A stretch of 64,000 bases of DNA from Ensifer adhaerens (GCF_013283195.1 NZ_JABEKT010000001.1:2700509-2764508); one strand, 5' to 3'; shown: positions 36,683 through 45,899, numbered from the stretch's first letter. The notes: generated by a model not told the origin, from the letters alone. Made by a program: numbers and translations.

Positions 36683-37448
36683 GGCCGAATGACCGGGAAA
36701 CCCGAGGCTCCCGGTTTGTGCATGTCGATCTCACAAAACCGCGACGCACTTTTGCGCGACATGCCCGAAAACGCGAAAACCGCATCAACCTCCTTCGAGG
36801 GATGCGGCTTCCAAAAAACGCTGGTCACTCCGGCAATACACACCGAAGGCTCGCTTCACACCCGGGACGCACTACCTTGATCCGGGCCGGCGGCCGTTTC
36901 CCGCCGCGCAACAACAATTAGCCGGACATCGTTACCGGATGGTTATTGAGAATTTAACGAAAGATGAATCGCGGCTTTTTTTGAACTTTTTCGCGACATC
37001 GGCAGAAAATACCGGTGACGCATTCGCGACAGGAAAAGTCCTGATTGCAACAGATCAAAAATGGGCATCGCCGCGACCGCTATATTTTGCGGCACTAATT
37101 GTCGCAAATGCTTAAATTTGGGCGCCCTGAAGCCAAAAAATTCCTCTTCGATCATGTCGCAGACAGACGCCGCGGGCACGCGGACCCGGCCGTTTTCCGA
37201 TTCAAGAGGTTGATTTCCCAACGAGAATACTTAGGCTTGCAGATCGGTATAGAGGAAATCCGGCCGGCGACAGGGTTCCGCGGCAAGGACACAAAAATTC
37301 CCATGACCGTCGCAGCGGGGGCTACCCTTGGCTTGTCTTTTGCCGAACCCCAGGCTGCTCATTTGGTTCGGGTGAACGGGATGCGAGGGCGTCCCCACGA
37401 TGCCCGTTTGATCGTTGGCTGCAGTTAAAGACTGGGAGGTCTTGCAAC
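36683..37448. other. Long intergenic region upstream of the ABC transporter
   Basis: These 766 bases have no convincing gene. The part 36930-37130 is clearly AT-rich, with CTATATTTTG near 37078-37087 as a possible -10. A dyad CCGAACC-N15-GGTTCGG lies at 37343-37371, about 77 bases before the transporter gene, and is a candidate operator. Overlapping open frames here lack ribosome sites and family features. Confidence 0.5.
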
Positions 37449-38447
37449 ATGAAGAAACTCCTCGCTTCCACCATCCTCGCCGCCGGCCTGTATGCCTTGG
37501 CGGGTTCCGCGCAAGCCGCGGAATGCGGAGAAGTCAGCATTGCCGAGATGAACTGGGCGTCTGCGGGCGTTGCCGCTCACGTGGACAAGTTCATCCTCGA
37601 AAACGGTTACGGTTGCACCGTGACGCTGGTCACCGGCGACACGATGCCGACCTTCGCCTCCATGAACGAAAAGGCCCAGCCGGATATGGCGCCGGAACTG
37701 TGGGTCAACGCCGTTCGCACGCCGCTCGACGCGGCCATCAAGGAAGGCCGGCTGATCGAAGCTGCCAAGATCCTGAGTGAAGGCGGCGTCGAAGGCTGGT
37801 GGATCCCGAAATTCCTCGCCGATGCCAACCCCGACATCAAGACCGTGCAGGACGCACTGAAACACCCCGAGCTTTTCCCGGCGCCGGAAGACGCCTCGAA
37901 GGCCGCCGTGCACAATTGCCCGTCGGGCTGGAACTGCCAGGTCTCGACCGCCAACCTCTTTAAAGCGATCGATGCTGAAAAGCTCGGATTCCAGCTGGTC
38001 GACACCGGCTCGGCCGCCGGTCTCGATGGTTCGATCGCCAACGCCTTCGCCAAGAAGACCGGCTGGCTCGGATATTACTGGGCACCGACCGCCATTCTCG
38101 GCAAGTACGAGATGACCCGCCTCTCCTTCGGCGTCGATCACGACAAGAAGGAATGGGACGCCTGCTCGGCCGTTCCCGATTGCCCGAGCCCGAAGGTCAA
38201 TTCCTACCCGGTCTCCGACGTCTTCACGGTCGTGACCAAGTCCTTCGCCGACAAGGCGGGCGTTGCCATGGATTACGTCAAGGCACGCAAGTGGGACAAC
38301 GGCACGGTCAACAAGGTTCTTGCCTGGATGGACGAGAACCAGGGTACGAACGAGGATGCTGCAAAGCACTTCCTCGAAGAGTTCCCTGATATGTGGACCC
38401 AGTGGGTCGCACCCGACGTTGCCGAAAAGGTAAAGGCTGCGCTCTGA
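37449..38447 (+). CDS. Periplasmic binding protein of a betaine/proline-type ABC transporter
   Basis: This exported solute-binding protein of 332 residues has a signal peptide (about residues 1-23, ending SAQA). The mature protein resembles the OpuAC/ProX substrate-binding domain: an early VSIAEMNWASAGVAAHV, then MPTFASMNEKAQPDMAPELW. It has several Trp (WW at about 117, W in GWLGYYW), as used for cation-pi binding of quaternary amines. It has six Cys, unusual for the family and possibly forming disulfides. First gene of an operon with permease and ATPase. Glycine betaine, proline betaine or histidine are the likely substrates; which one cannot be read. Confidence 0.88.
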   Translation: MKKLLASTILAAGLYALAGSAQAAECGEVSIAEMNWASAGVAAHVDKFILENGYGCTVTLVTGDTMPTFASMNEKAQPDMAPELWVNAVRTPLDAAIKEGRLIEAAKILSEGGVEGWWIPKFLADANPDIKTVQDALKHPELFPAPEDASKAAVHNCPSGWNCQVSTANLFKAIDAEKLGFQLVDTGSAAGLDGSIANAFAKKTGWLGYYWAPTAILGKYEMTRLSFGVDHDKKEWDACSAVPDCPSPKVNSYPVSDVFTVVTKSFADKAGVAMDYVKARKWDNGTVNKVLAWMDENQGTNEDAAKHFLEEFPDMWTQWVAPDVAEKVKAAL

Positions 38448-38721
38448 TTTCAGCTGATGTTGCAGGCGCCCGCGTGAAATGCGGTCGCCTGTATCTGCGC
38501 CTTCGCCTTCGGGAAAGGCAGACTGCATGGCGCTCGATGCTCCCGACGACGAACGGGAGCCGTTCGCGTCGCATTCAGGTAAGCGGGCGTCACGTTCCGC
38601 TGTCACATTCCTCACGCCGGGACCCGAAGAGGTCACCCGTTAAGTCTGCGCAAGGATCGGCAACGACCGGTCCACTGACGCAGTCGGCGTCATAAGACTT
38701 CCGGCCAAGAAGGGGAAAAAT
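38448..38721 (+). repeat. Intercistronic hairpins between binding-protein and permease genes
   Basis: The 274-base gap contains at least two stems: CAGGCG (38463-38468) with CGCCTG (38486-38491), and CTCCCG (38540-38545) with CGGGAG (38554-38559). Neither has a T-run. Such structures often protect the 3' end of the binding-protein message and make it more abundant than the membrane parts. Confidence 0.55.
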
Positions 38722-39633
38722 ATGGCATCCATCTGCAGTGTCTTGCCAGCGTTGCTTTGCAAGTTCCCTGCCATTGACGACGGAACGATCCGGCTCGCCC
38801 GCAAAACCATCGACGATGGTTTCAAAGGGTTCGTTCGCTCCTATGGCGACGCCATCGATACGGTCGTGCAGCCGCTACAATGGTTTTTGAACTACCTCGA
38901 AGGCGCGTTCGTGGCGTCGCCCTGGATCCTCGTGCTGATCGTCATGGTGGCTGTGGTCTATTACGGCAGCCGCAACATCAACATCACCATCGGAACGGCG
39001 CTGTCGATGATCGCTATCGGCCTGGTCGGCCTGTGGAACGACACGATGATCACGCTGGCGATGGTCACCGTCTGTACGCTGATCTCGATCCTGATCGGCA
39101 TTCCGATCGGCATTCTGATGGCCCGCTCCGACCGGGTGCAGGCGATCGTCAATCCTGTGCTCGACGTGATGCAGACGATGCCGAGCTTCGTCTACCTCAT
39201 CCCGGTTGTCATGATTTTCGGCATCGGCAAGGTTCCGGGCCTGATCGCCGTCGTCATCTATGCCGTGCCGCCGATGATCCGGCTCACCAATCTCGGCATT
39301 CGTCTTGTCGACCAGGAAGTGCTGGAAGCCGCCGACGCCTTCGGCTCGTCCGCCTGGCAGAAGCTGAAGAACGTGCAGATGCCGCTGGCGCTGCCCACGA
39401 TCATGGCCGGCATCAACCAGACCATCATGATGTCGCTGGCGATGGTCGTGGTCGCGTCGATGATCGGCGTCGGTGGCCTCGGCAAGAACGTGCTGCAGGC
39501 GATCGCCAACCAGTTTTTCACCGTCGGTTTCCTCAACGGCTTCGCCCTTGTCGGTATCGCCATCATTTTCGACCGTACCAGCCAGGCCTTCGGCAGGCGG
39601 CTGCAGAAGCATTCGGAGGTTATCCATGGCTAG
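38722..39633 (+). CDS. Permease of the betaine/proline-type ABC transporter (ProW family)
   Basis: This 303-residue inner-membrane permease has an N-terminal cytoplasmic or amphipathic part (about 1-65) and about six to seven helices. The cytoplasmic coupling motif EAADAFGSSAWQKLKNVQMPLALP (about residues 206-229, EAA loop) is typical of the ProW/OpuAB family. AAGGGG precedes the ATG at 38722. It overlaps the ATPase gene by eight bases, indicating coupled translation. Confidence 0.93.
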   Translation: MASICSVLPALLCKFPAIDDGTIRLARKTIDDGFKGFVRSYGDAIDTVVQPLQWFLNYLEGAFVASPWILVLIVMVAVVYYGSRNINITIGTALSMIAIGLVGLWNDTMITLAMVTVCTLISILIGIPIGILMARSDRVQAIVNPVLDVMQTMPSFVYLIPVVMIFGIGKVPGLIAVVIYAVPPMIRLTNLGIRLVDQEVLEAADAFGSSAWQKLKNVQMPLALPTIMAGINQTIMMSLAMVVVASMIGVGGLGKNVLQAIANQFFTVGFLNGFALVGIAIIFDRTSQAFGRRLQKHSEVIHG

Positions 39634-40672
39634 TCACGCGATCGAGGTGAAGAACCTCTACAAGATCTTCGGCCCCAATGGCGGCGACTATGTCGATGCG
39701 GTCAAGCGGGGCCTGGGCAAGGCGGAACTCAACGAGAAACACGGCCACGTTCTCGGCCTGCAGGACATTAACATCTCGATGCCGGCCGGCGGCGTGATGG
39801 TGGTCATGGGGCTTTCGGGCTCCGGCAAGTCGACGCTGATCCGCCACATCAACCGGCTCATCGACCCGACCGCAGGCGAAGTGCTCTATGACGGCGTCGA
39901 CGTCTGCAAGATGAGCGACAACGACCTGCGCGAATTCCGCCGCCACAAGACGGCGATGGTGTTCCAGAAGTTCGCGCTGCTGCCGCACCGCACCGTTCTC
40001 GACAACACCGTCTATGGTCTCGAGATCCAGGGCGTCGGCAAGGCGGAAAGCGAAAAGCGCGCGCGCGGCTGGATCGAGCGCGTCGGTCTCCAGGGCTTCG
40101 AGAACCATTATCCGAATCAGCTGTCCGGTGGCATGCAGCAGCGCGTGGGCCTCGCCCGGGCGCTGACCAACGACGCCGACATTCTCCTGATGGACGAAGC
40201 CTATTCGGCGCTCGATCCACTCATTCGCGTCGACATGCAGACGGTGCTTCTCGACCTGCAGAAAGAGCTGAAGAAAACGGTCGTCTTCATCACCCACGAT
40301 CTCGACGAGGCGCTCCGGCTCGGCGACAAGATCGCCATCCTGCGCGATGGCCGCGTGGTGCAGCAGGGAACCGGCCAGCAGATCGTGCTCTCACCCGCCG
40401 ACGACTACATCACCGCCTTCGTCAAGGAAGTGAACCGCGGACGCGTCATCAATGTCGAGACGATCATGCGACCGCTTACGGGCAATCCGGAGGGCCTGCC
40501 GCTGGCAATGGGCATGGTGCTGGAATCGGCAGCGCGCGCCATGACCGGTGCCCACGTCAACGCAGCCCATGTCGTCGATGAGAACGGCCGCCCGATCGGC
40601 GCGCTCGACCTGCCGACGATCATCTCGGCGATGGTGACGCCCACAAGCCACGAGGACAAGAGAGCCGCGTAA
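39626..40672 (+). CDS. ATPase of the betaine/proline-type ABC transporter (ProV family)
   Basis: This ATP-binding subunit has 348 residues. Walker A is GLSGSGKST, the signature is LSGGMQQRVGLARAL, and Walker B is DILLMDEAYSALDP, followed by the switch His in FITHDLDEA. A C-terminal stretch (about 265-345) resembles a degenerate CBS region found in ProV/OpuAA, used for osmotic or ionic sensing. The start is an ATG at 39626 with GGAGGT upstream. A terminator follows at 40686. The transporter lies near corrinoid methyltransferase and homocysteine methyltransferase genes that may use its cargo. Confidence 0.93.
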   Translation: MASHAIEVKNLYKIFGPNGGDYVDAVKRGLGKAELNEKHGHVLGLQDINISMPAGGVMVVMGLSGSGKSTLIRHINRLIDPTAGEVLYDGVDVCKMSDNDLREFRRHKTAMVFQKFALLPHRTVLDNTVYGLEIQGVGKAESEKRARGWIERVGLQGFENHYPNQLSGGMQQRVGLARALTNDADILLMDEAYSALDPLIRVDMQTVLLDLQKELKKTVVFITHDLDEALRLGDKIAILRDGRVVQQGTGQQIVLSPADDYITAFVKEVNRGRVINVETIMRPLTGNPEGLPLAMGMVLESAARAMTGAHVNAAHVVDENGRPIGALDLPTIISAMVTPTSHEDKRAA

Positions 40673-40685
40673 GGCTGCGGGTCAA

Positions 40686-40714
40686 AGCCCGACATCCAGG
40701 GCGCTCGGCTTTTT
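40686..40714 (+). terminator. Terminator after the ABC transporter operon
   Basis: AGCCCGA (40686-40692) pairs with TCGGCT (40705-40710), with one bulged C, followed by TTTT. It ends the transporter transcript 14 bases after the stop codon. Confidence 0.7.
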
Positions 40715-40868
40715 CCTCCTGGAGGATCTAGCCGCAGCGCCCTTCGCATTTCACGAAATTGGATCGTCAGGCGTGGCACGCGGTGTTGCGGGAACCGCAT
40801 GCCGTTTTGTCAACCACGCGGGGCCAGTGCCAGCCTCGCGTTGACCGAAAATAGGGAACCCTCAGCCT

Positions 40869-41735
40869 TCAGTTGGTCTTCGTGGTTTCGGCTGCTGCCG
40901 GCTCGACGGTGCTTGCGGACGAGAGCGAATCGCTCCTGGCAGGGAAATACTTGTCGAGCAGGCCGATCATCTGGTTGTCGCGCTTCTCAGCGGTTTCGCC
41001 GCCCATGACGACGCCGACGAGGCGCTTGCCGTCGCGGGTTGCCGAGGTCACCAGGTTATAGCCTGATGCCTTGGTGTAACCGGTCTTGATGCCGTCGGCA
41101 CCCTCATAGCGGTTCATCACGCCGTTGTGGCCGCGAAGTTTCATGCCCCTGAACTCGATCCTGCGGTTCGAAAACAGCGCAAACTCTTCCGGGAAATCAC
41201 GCATGAGCGAGATGCCGAGCGTCGCCATGTCACGCGCGGTCGTCACCTGCTCCGGATCAGGCAGACCATTGGCGTTCTTGAACACGGTGCGAGCCATGCC
41301 GAGCTGGTGTGCCTTCTCGGTCATCACCTTGGCGAACGCCGTTTCCGTACCGGCCAGCTGCTCGCCGATGGCAATGGATGCATCATTGGCCGACAGCACG
41401 ATCATGCCCATCACGGCTTCGCGCACGGACACGGTGCGTCCGACGCCGACGGCGAGCTTGAAGGGCTCCTTGCTGTTGGCATTTTCCGACATGGTCAACC
41501 GCTGGTCCCAGGTCAGCCTGCCGTCACGAAGGGCTTCGAATGCCAGATAGATCGTCATCATCTTGGTCAAGGACGCGGGGTAATTCAGCTCGTCGGCATT
41601 TTCGGCCTCGAGGACCGTGCCCGTCTGAGCATCGAGAATAAAATGGGCCTTTCCGGCAAAAGCGGAGGACGCACCGCCAAGCAGCAGACCGAGTGAAACC
41701 GCGGCCGACGCGAGTGTCCGGAGTGTAAAATGCAT
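40869..41735 (-). CDS. D-alanyl-D-alanine carboxypeptidase (peptidase S11, PBP5/6 type)
   Basis: This exported serine peptidase of 288 residues trims the pentapeptide of peptidoglycan. A signal peptide (about 1-28, SSAFAG) precedes the three active-site motifs: S55-L-T-K58, S115-A-N117 and K217-T-G. It is short: the beta-rich C-terminal domain and membrane helix of PBP5 are absent, so it may be soluble in the periplasm. It is convergent with the transporter operon. Confidence 0.94.
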   Translation of the reverse strand: MHFTLRTLASAAVSLGLLLGGASSAFAGKAHFILDAQTGTVLEAENADELNYPASLTKMMTIYLAFEALRDGRLTWDQRLTMSENANSKEPFKLAVGVGRTVSVREAVMGMIVLSANDASIAIGEQLAGTETAFAKVMTEKAHQLGMARTVFKNANGLPDPEQVTTARDMATLGISLMRDFPEEFALFSNRRIEFRGMKLRGHNGVMNRYEGADGIKTGYTKASGYNLVTSATRDGKRLVGVVMGGETAEKRDNQMIGLLDKYFPARSDSLSSASTVEPAAAETTKTN

Positions 41736-41935
41736 GATGTTCTTCTCGTTTGAGGCTATCGATCAGCGCGCGAGATCCGCGGGCAGGCTGGCGACTACAT
41801 AAGTGCGCCCTTTTACAGCGATCGCCAGCAGGCCGCAATCGCCTATGGGCTGCGGCCTTTCGTCGTGAACACCCGCCCGGATTTGGCCACAATGGCTCCA
41901 TTCGACGGCAGGCTTCCGCCCGAGATCGACCCCTT
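41736..41935. other. Gap with coding-like remnants between the carboxypeptidase and acyltransferase genes
   Basis: These 200 bases are open on both strands without a usable start. On the plus strand a 60-codon frame ends in APFDGRLPPEIDPF then a stop at 41937. On the minus strand a frame running out of the acyltransferase gene ends in TYVVASLPADLAR at 41763. Either may be the relic of a gene that lost its start; neither is supported enough to call. Confidence 0.35.
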
Positions 41936-43051
41936 CTAACCGTTGCGCGACGCGACCGCCCTCGCCCCGAAAGGCCAGCCGGACAGAAACGGTTTCTCGA
42001 TGAAACGATAGGTCAGATACGAGGCGACGAGCACTGCGGCCGTTGCTGCAAGCGTGACCAAGGTCGCGAAACCCTGGCCGAGCGCCAGCACCGTGTCGCC
42101 ATCGGCGGCGACATGGGTCGGCACCTTCAGGCCGAAGCGCAGAACCTGGGTCACCACCCAACCGACGATGGAATGGGTCAGGTAGACGCTGTAGCTGACG
42201 GTGCCCAGCCACACGAAGAACGGCCACTCGAGAAAGCGTCGCAGGGACGTATCCGCCTCAAGGCTCGCAACGGCCACGATCGTCAGCGCGAAAAGCGGTG
42301 GCAGGAGAATCTCCGCGTGGGTACCGCCGAGACCCCAGATTGCCGCAACGACGAGAGCGAGCGTGCCGGCCGCCATCGGCGTGGCCGCCTTTCGGGGAAC
42401 CCGGACGTGGAGCGAGGCGGCCCATGCCCCCAGGAAGAAGGAAAATACGCAGCGGATGATCGCAAAGATCGGATCGGTCTCGAGCCGCCCGCCCTCCAGG
42501 GCCAACAGGACGACGGCCGCCCCACCCGCCAGAACAAGGCACCAGCGCATTTCCAGCCGCGACAGCCCCATGGTCAGGGCGAAGATCAGATAGGTCCAGA
42601 ATTCGACCGAGATGGACCAGCTCGGAATGTTGAACCCGAGTTCGTTCAGGACCACGCCCTGCAGCAGAAAAAGATTGGCAAGGAAGGCGCTCGCGTCGGA
42701 GACGACGAAGGCGGGGTTGTTGGAAACGATCCCGGTTCTCTGTTCAAAAACGTATTTGAGGCACTCGATGCCGAGGAAGATCAGCAGCGTGAACAGGTGA
42801 AGCGGATAGAGCCGCCAGAACCGCCGGCGCTGAAAGCTTGCAACCTCGGCGGGGGTCGACAGTCGGTTGGCATAGTTGAGCGCAATAACGAAACCACTGA
42901 GCACGAAGAAGAAGTCCACCATCAGGTAGCCATGCCGGATGAAGGCGTTTTCGCTGAGCAGGCTGCCATAGCGGAAATGGTGCACGGCAACGGCAAGGGC
43001 CGCGAATCCGCGCAGGGATTCAAGTGCCAGAAGCTTGGATTTCTTCGCCAT
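41936..43051 (-). CDS. Acyltransferase 3 family membrane protein (OafA/ExoZ-like)
   Basis: This integral membrane acyltransferase of 371 residues has about ten hydrophobic helices. The family signature is at the N-terminus: LESLRGFAALAVAVHHFRYG, with the catalytic-type His in the first helix. Then come VDFFFVLSGFVIALNYA and, later, NIPSWSISVEFWTYL. Such enzymes O-acetylate or otherwise acylate surface polysaccharides. The ATG at 43051 gives the usual short cytoplasmic start MAKKSKLLALES. The neighbour across the divergent region is an O-antigen-ligase-like protein, so both may modify the same glycan. Confidence 0.92.
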   Translation of the reverse strand: MAKKSKLLALESLRGFAALAVAVHHFRYGSLLSENAFIRHGYLMVDFFFVLSGFVIALNYANRLSTPAEVASFQRRRFWRLYPLHLFTLLIFLGIECLKYVFEQRTGIVSNNPAFVVSDASAFLANLFLLQGVVLNELGFNIPSWSISVEFWTYLIFALTMGLSRLEMRWCLVLAGGAAVVLLALEGGRLETDPIFAIIRCVFSFFLGAWAASLHVRVPRKAATPMAAGTLALVVAAIWGLGGTHAEILLPPLFALTIVAVASLEADTSLRRFLEWPFFVWLGTVSYSVYLTHSIVGWVVTQVLRFGLKVPTHVAADGDTVLALGQGFATLVTLAATAAVLVASYLTYRFIEKPFLSGWPFGARAVASRNG

Positions 43052-43428
43052 TGGGGAGAATGCTCCATCCCTGACGGCTTGCGCCGCCATTTCATCTCGT
43101 TGCGCCGCAAGCTTGGATTTTCTGCTTCGAAGGATGCAGGCTCCGCAAGGACAGTCCTGCCGCAGTTTCGCCCGCGAAGGCTTAAAATCCGGTAATGAGC
43201 GTTGGCGCAACGCGGAAGCCTGACGGGTCCGGGCGAGGCAAAAAGAGGTCGGCCCTGAGGATACGGTCCCGGAATGAGCCGATGCGTCGTTTCACCCGAC
43301 CTTAACCCAATTGCGCCATGCTTGATGGCAAGTCTTGGGCCCGCTCGGCGCGGCTGCAGACGTAGACTGCAAAACAGAAGGTGGCGCCCTGTTGGCGGCG
43401 TCCTTGCCCCAGTAATCCCGGCGCCCCC
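43052..43428. other. Divergent intergenic region between the acyltransferase and Wzy-like genes
   Basis: 377 bases contain promoters for both genes. No confident -35/-10 pair or operator dyad was found. An open frame continues upstream of each chosen start but without family similarity. Confidence 0.45.
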
Positions 43429-44778
43429 ATGCAAGCGACCCCAGCCACGGCAAACTCTCCTTCACGACGGCACCTTGTGCCGGCGGGGTTGAGCGACGAC
43501 GCGGGGCTTGCACTGCTGACACGGCATCTGGCGTCGCTCCTGTCCGGTTTCGGGCTCTTTCTCATGGTCTTCACGTTCATGCCCTTTCAGGGCGCGATGG
43601 AGACGGACCCGAACGCCGCCAACGACGGCAACATCATCAACCAGGTCGGCTACATCGTGCTCGGCGCGGTCTATCTCTTTGCGATGTTGCTCGTGGTCGA
43701 CAAGCGGGTGCTGGCGCGGCTCGTCTCGCCGGCCTGGGTGGCAATCTTCGCTATCGCCTACTTCTCATGTCTGCAGTCCTACGATCCGGCAGCATCTGCC
43801 CGTGGCCTGACCCTCAGCCTCGTGGCGATGATCATGGTGGCGGGTGTGCTGGTATTGCCGCGCAGCGAAGAGGATTTCGTTCACGCCGGCGCAAATGCGA
43901 TCCTGCTGCTCATCCTGATCGACTATGCGGCACTCGTCGTTGCGCCGGACCTCGCCATTCACTCGGCCGCCGGCGGCGAACCCTGGCATGCGGGCTTCTG
44001 GCGCGGACATCTCTTGCACAAGAACGTTTCGGCGCCGGTCTTTTCCATCCTGTGCATGTTCGGCATCTATTGCCTGCGCGCCGGCGCCCCGCTTCGCGGC
44101 TGGGCGATCACGCTCCTTTCCATCAATTTCGTGCTGCATACCGGCTCGAAAACCACCATCGGCTTCCTGCCGATCGCCATTGCGCTGGTGCTTGCCGGAC
44201 GCGCCGTTCGCAGCCCGGGCCTGATGATCGTTGCCCATCTTGTCATGTCGGTCATGATCTTCGGCCTGACGCTCGGCACGATCTATTCCGACACCCTGCT
44301 CGCTGCCACCAAGGCCATCATCGACGACCCCACCTTCACCGGCCGCGACGATATCTGGAAGTTCGCCAGCGACAGCATCGCCGGGCACCCCTGGTTCGGC
44401 CAGGGCTACTCCAGCTTCTGGCTCTCGCCCGTCATCATGGGGCTCGAGGCGAATTTCGAAGCGAATTGGGACGTGCGCGGCATCGTCGCCGGCCACAACA
44501 GCTACCTCGACGCGGTGCTGACATTCGGCGTGCCGGGCGGCATCGCGATCAGCCTGCTACTCTTCGTCAATCCGCTTTTCGATTATATCCGCGCCTCGCG
44601 CCGCCCGGAGGGCCGCGCCTTTGCCGACTTCTGCGTGATGGTCGTGATCTTCATGACCTACAACGCCATGCTCGAAAGCTTCTTCCTCAACCGCGCCGAC
44701 CCGATGTGGCTGTTGACCGCGCTCGCGATCTTCGGCCTGGGCCTTGCCGGGCGCATGGGCCTGCGCCGCCAACAATAG
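43429..44778 (+). CDS. O-antigen ligase/polymerase-like membrane protein (Wzy/ExoQ type)
   Basis: This 449-residue polytopic protein has about eleven hydrophobic segments and the Wzy_C-type periplasmic loop: FTGRDDIWKFASDSIAGHPWFGQGYSSFW, followed by GHNSYLDAVLTFGVPGG (quoted in parts; residues about 296-370). These are features of O-antigen ligases and of ExoQ-like exopolysaccharide polymerases. The start chosen is the ATG at 43429 (MQATPATANS). No other polysaccharide genes adjoin apart from the divergent acyltransferase, so the glycan is unknown. Confidence 0.88.
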   Translation: MQATPATANSPSRRHLVPAGLSDDAGLALLTRHLASLLSGFGLFLMVFTFMPFQGAMETDPNAANDGNIINQVGYIVLGAVYLFAMLLVVDKRVLARLVSPAWVAIFAIAYFSCLQSYDPAASARGLTLSLVAMIMVAGVLVLPRSEEDFVHAGANAILLLILIDYAALVVAPDLAIHSAAGGEPWHAGFWRGHLLHKNVSAPVFSILCMFGIYCLRAGAPLRGWAITLLSINFVLHTGSKTTIGFLPIAIALVLAGRAVRSPGLMIVAHLVMSVMIFGLTLGTIYSDTLLAATKAIIDDPTFTGRDDIWKFASDSIAGHPWFGQGYSSFWLSPVIMGLEANFEANWDVRGIVAGHNSYLDAVLTFGVPGGIAISLLLFVNPLFDYIRASRRPEGRAFADFCVMVVIFMTYNAMLESFFLNRADPMWLLTALAIFGLGLAGRMGLRRQQ

Positions 44779-44811
44779 TCGCCGGCCGACCGCAGGGATG
44801 CTTGCAAAGAC

Positions 44812-44827
44812 ATAAAGATATCTTTAT
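44812..44827. promoter_or_regulatory. Perfect 16-bp palindrome upstream of the homocysteine methyltransferase gene, SahR-type operator candidate
   Basis: ATAAAGATATCTTTAT is a perfect palindrome, AT-rich in a GC-rich context, ending 34 bases before the start of the methyltransferase gene. It resembles the operators of SahR, an ArsR-family sensor of S-adenosylhomocysteine controlling methionine-cycle genes in proteobacteria. The match to that consensus is from memory and should be verified. Confidence 0.7.
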
Positions 44828-44861
44828 ATCTCATTGCATTCATTCTAGCCGGGAAAAGCCG

Positions 44862-45878
44862 ATGACCCTTGCCGCCAATGTTCTGTCCGATCTCATCGCC
44901 GAAAAGGGCGTCCTTCTTGCCGATGGCGCCACCGGGACCTCGCTGTTTGCGATGGGCCTCGAAGCCGGCGAAGCGCCCGAGATCTGGAACGAGACCCGGC
45001 CGGAGAACATCACCAAGCTGCACCAGGATTTCGTCGACGCCGGCGCCGACATCATCCTGACCAATTCCTTCGGCGGCACCCGCCACCGTCTGAAGCTGCA
45101 CCACGCCCAGGATCGCGTCCACGATCTCAACAGGCGCGCAGCCGAGATCGCCCGCGCCGTCGCCGACAAGGCGCCGCGCAAGGTCATTACCGCCGGCTCG
45201 GTCGGCCCGACCGGTGAACTGCTGATCCCGCTCGGCGCGCTGTCCTACGAGGATGCGGTCGCTGCCTTTGTCGAGCAGATCGAAGGCCTGAAGGCCGGTG
45301 GCGCCGAAGTCGCCTGGATCGAGACCATGTCCTCGCCGGACGAAATCCGCGCCGCCGCCGAAGCCGCCGCCAAGGTCGGCCTGCCCTATGTCTATACCGG
45401 TTCGTTCGACACCGCCGGCAAGACCATGATGGGCCTGCACCCCAAGGACATCCATGATGTCGCCAAGGATCTCGGCGATGGCCCGGTCGCCGTCGGCGCC
45501 AACTGCGGCGTCGGCGCGTCGGACATCCTCTCCTCGCTGCTCGACATGACTGCGGCAAATCCTGAAGCAACCGTGATCGTCAAGGGCAATTGCGGTATTC
45601 CGGAGTTCCGCGGCTCCGAGATCCACTATTCCGGCACACCGCCGCTGATGGCCGAATATGCACGGCTGGCAGCCGATGCCGGCGCCAAAATCATCGGCGG
45701 CTGCTGCGGCACCACTTGCGGCCACCTCGCCGCCATGCGCGTGGCGCTCGACGAGCATTCGCAGCGCGAACGCCCGACGCTCGATATCATCATCGAAAGG
45801 ATCGGCCCGTTGCGCAACAAGACCGCCAACGAAGGCCCATCGGCGCCCGCCCGCGAACGGCGCAGCCGCCGCGGCTGA
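44862..45878 (+). CDS. Betaine/S-methyl donor-homocysteine S-methyltransferase
   Basis: This zinc methyltransferase of the BHMT/MetH N-terminal family has 338 residues. The three zinc-binding cysteines are visible: C215 in GANCGVG, and C281-C282 in GGCCGTTCGH. An early LADGATGTSLF and ILTNSFGG are family hallmarks. It moves a methyl group from glycine betaine or a related donor to homocysteine, giving methionine; the donor is inferred. The ATG at 44862 is preceded by GGG/AAAAG. A near-perfect palindrome lies upstream, a terminator downstream, so it is a single-gene unit. Confidence 0.9.
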   Translation: MTLAANVLSDLIAEKGVLLADGATGTSLFAMGLEAGEAPEIWNETRPENITKLHQDFVDAGADIILTNSFGGTRHRLKLHHAQDRVHDLNRRAAEIARAVADKAPRKVITAGSVGPTGELLIPLGALSYEDAVAAFVEQIEGLKAGGAEVAWIETMSSPDEIRAAAEAAAKVGLPYVYTGSFDTAGKTMMGLHPKDIHDVAKDLGDGPVAVGANCGVGASDILSSLLDMTAANPEATVIVKGNCGIPEFRGSEIHYSGTPPLMAEYARLAADAGAKIIGGCCGTTCGHLAAMRVALDEHSQRERPTLDIIIERIGPLRNKTANEGPSAPARERRSRRG

Positions 45879-45899
45879 GAAGGCCTCCGCTCAGACAAG

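Noticed and set aside
36469..36843. 124-codon minus-strand frame over the strong terminator
   Set aside because: It translates through the terminator hairpin and T-run, has no ribosome site and no family features.
37449..40672. Naming the transporter choXWV or hutXWV
   Set aside because: Family (ProX/W/V, quaternary amine or related) is clear, but the binding protein differs from ChoX as I know it and the substrate cannot be read, so no gene symbol is given.
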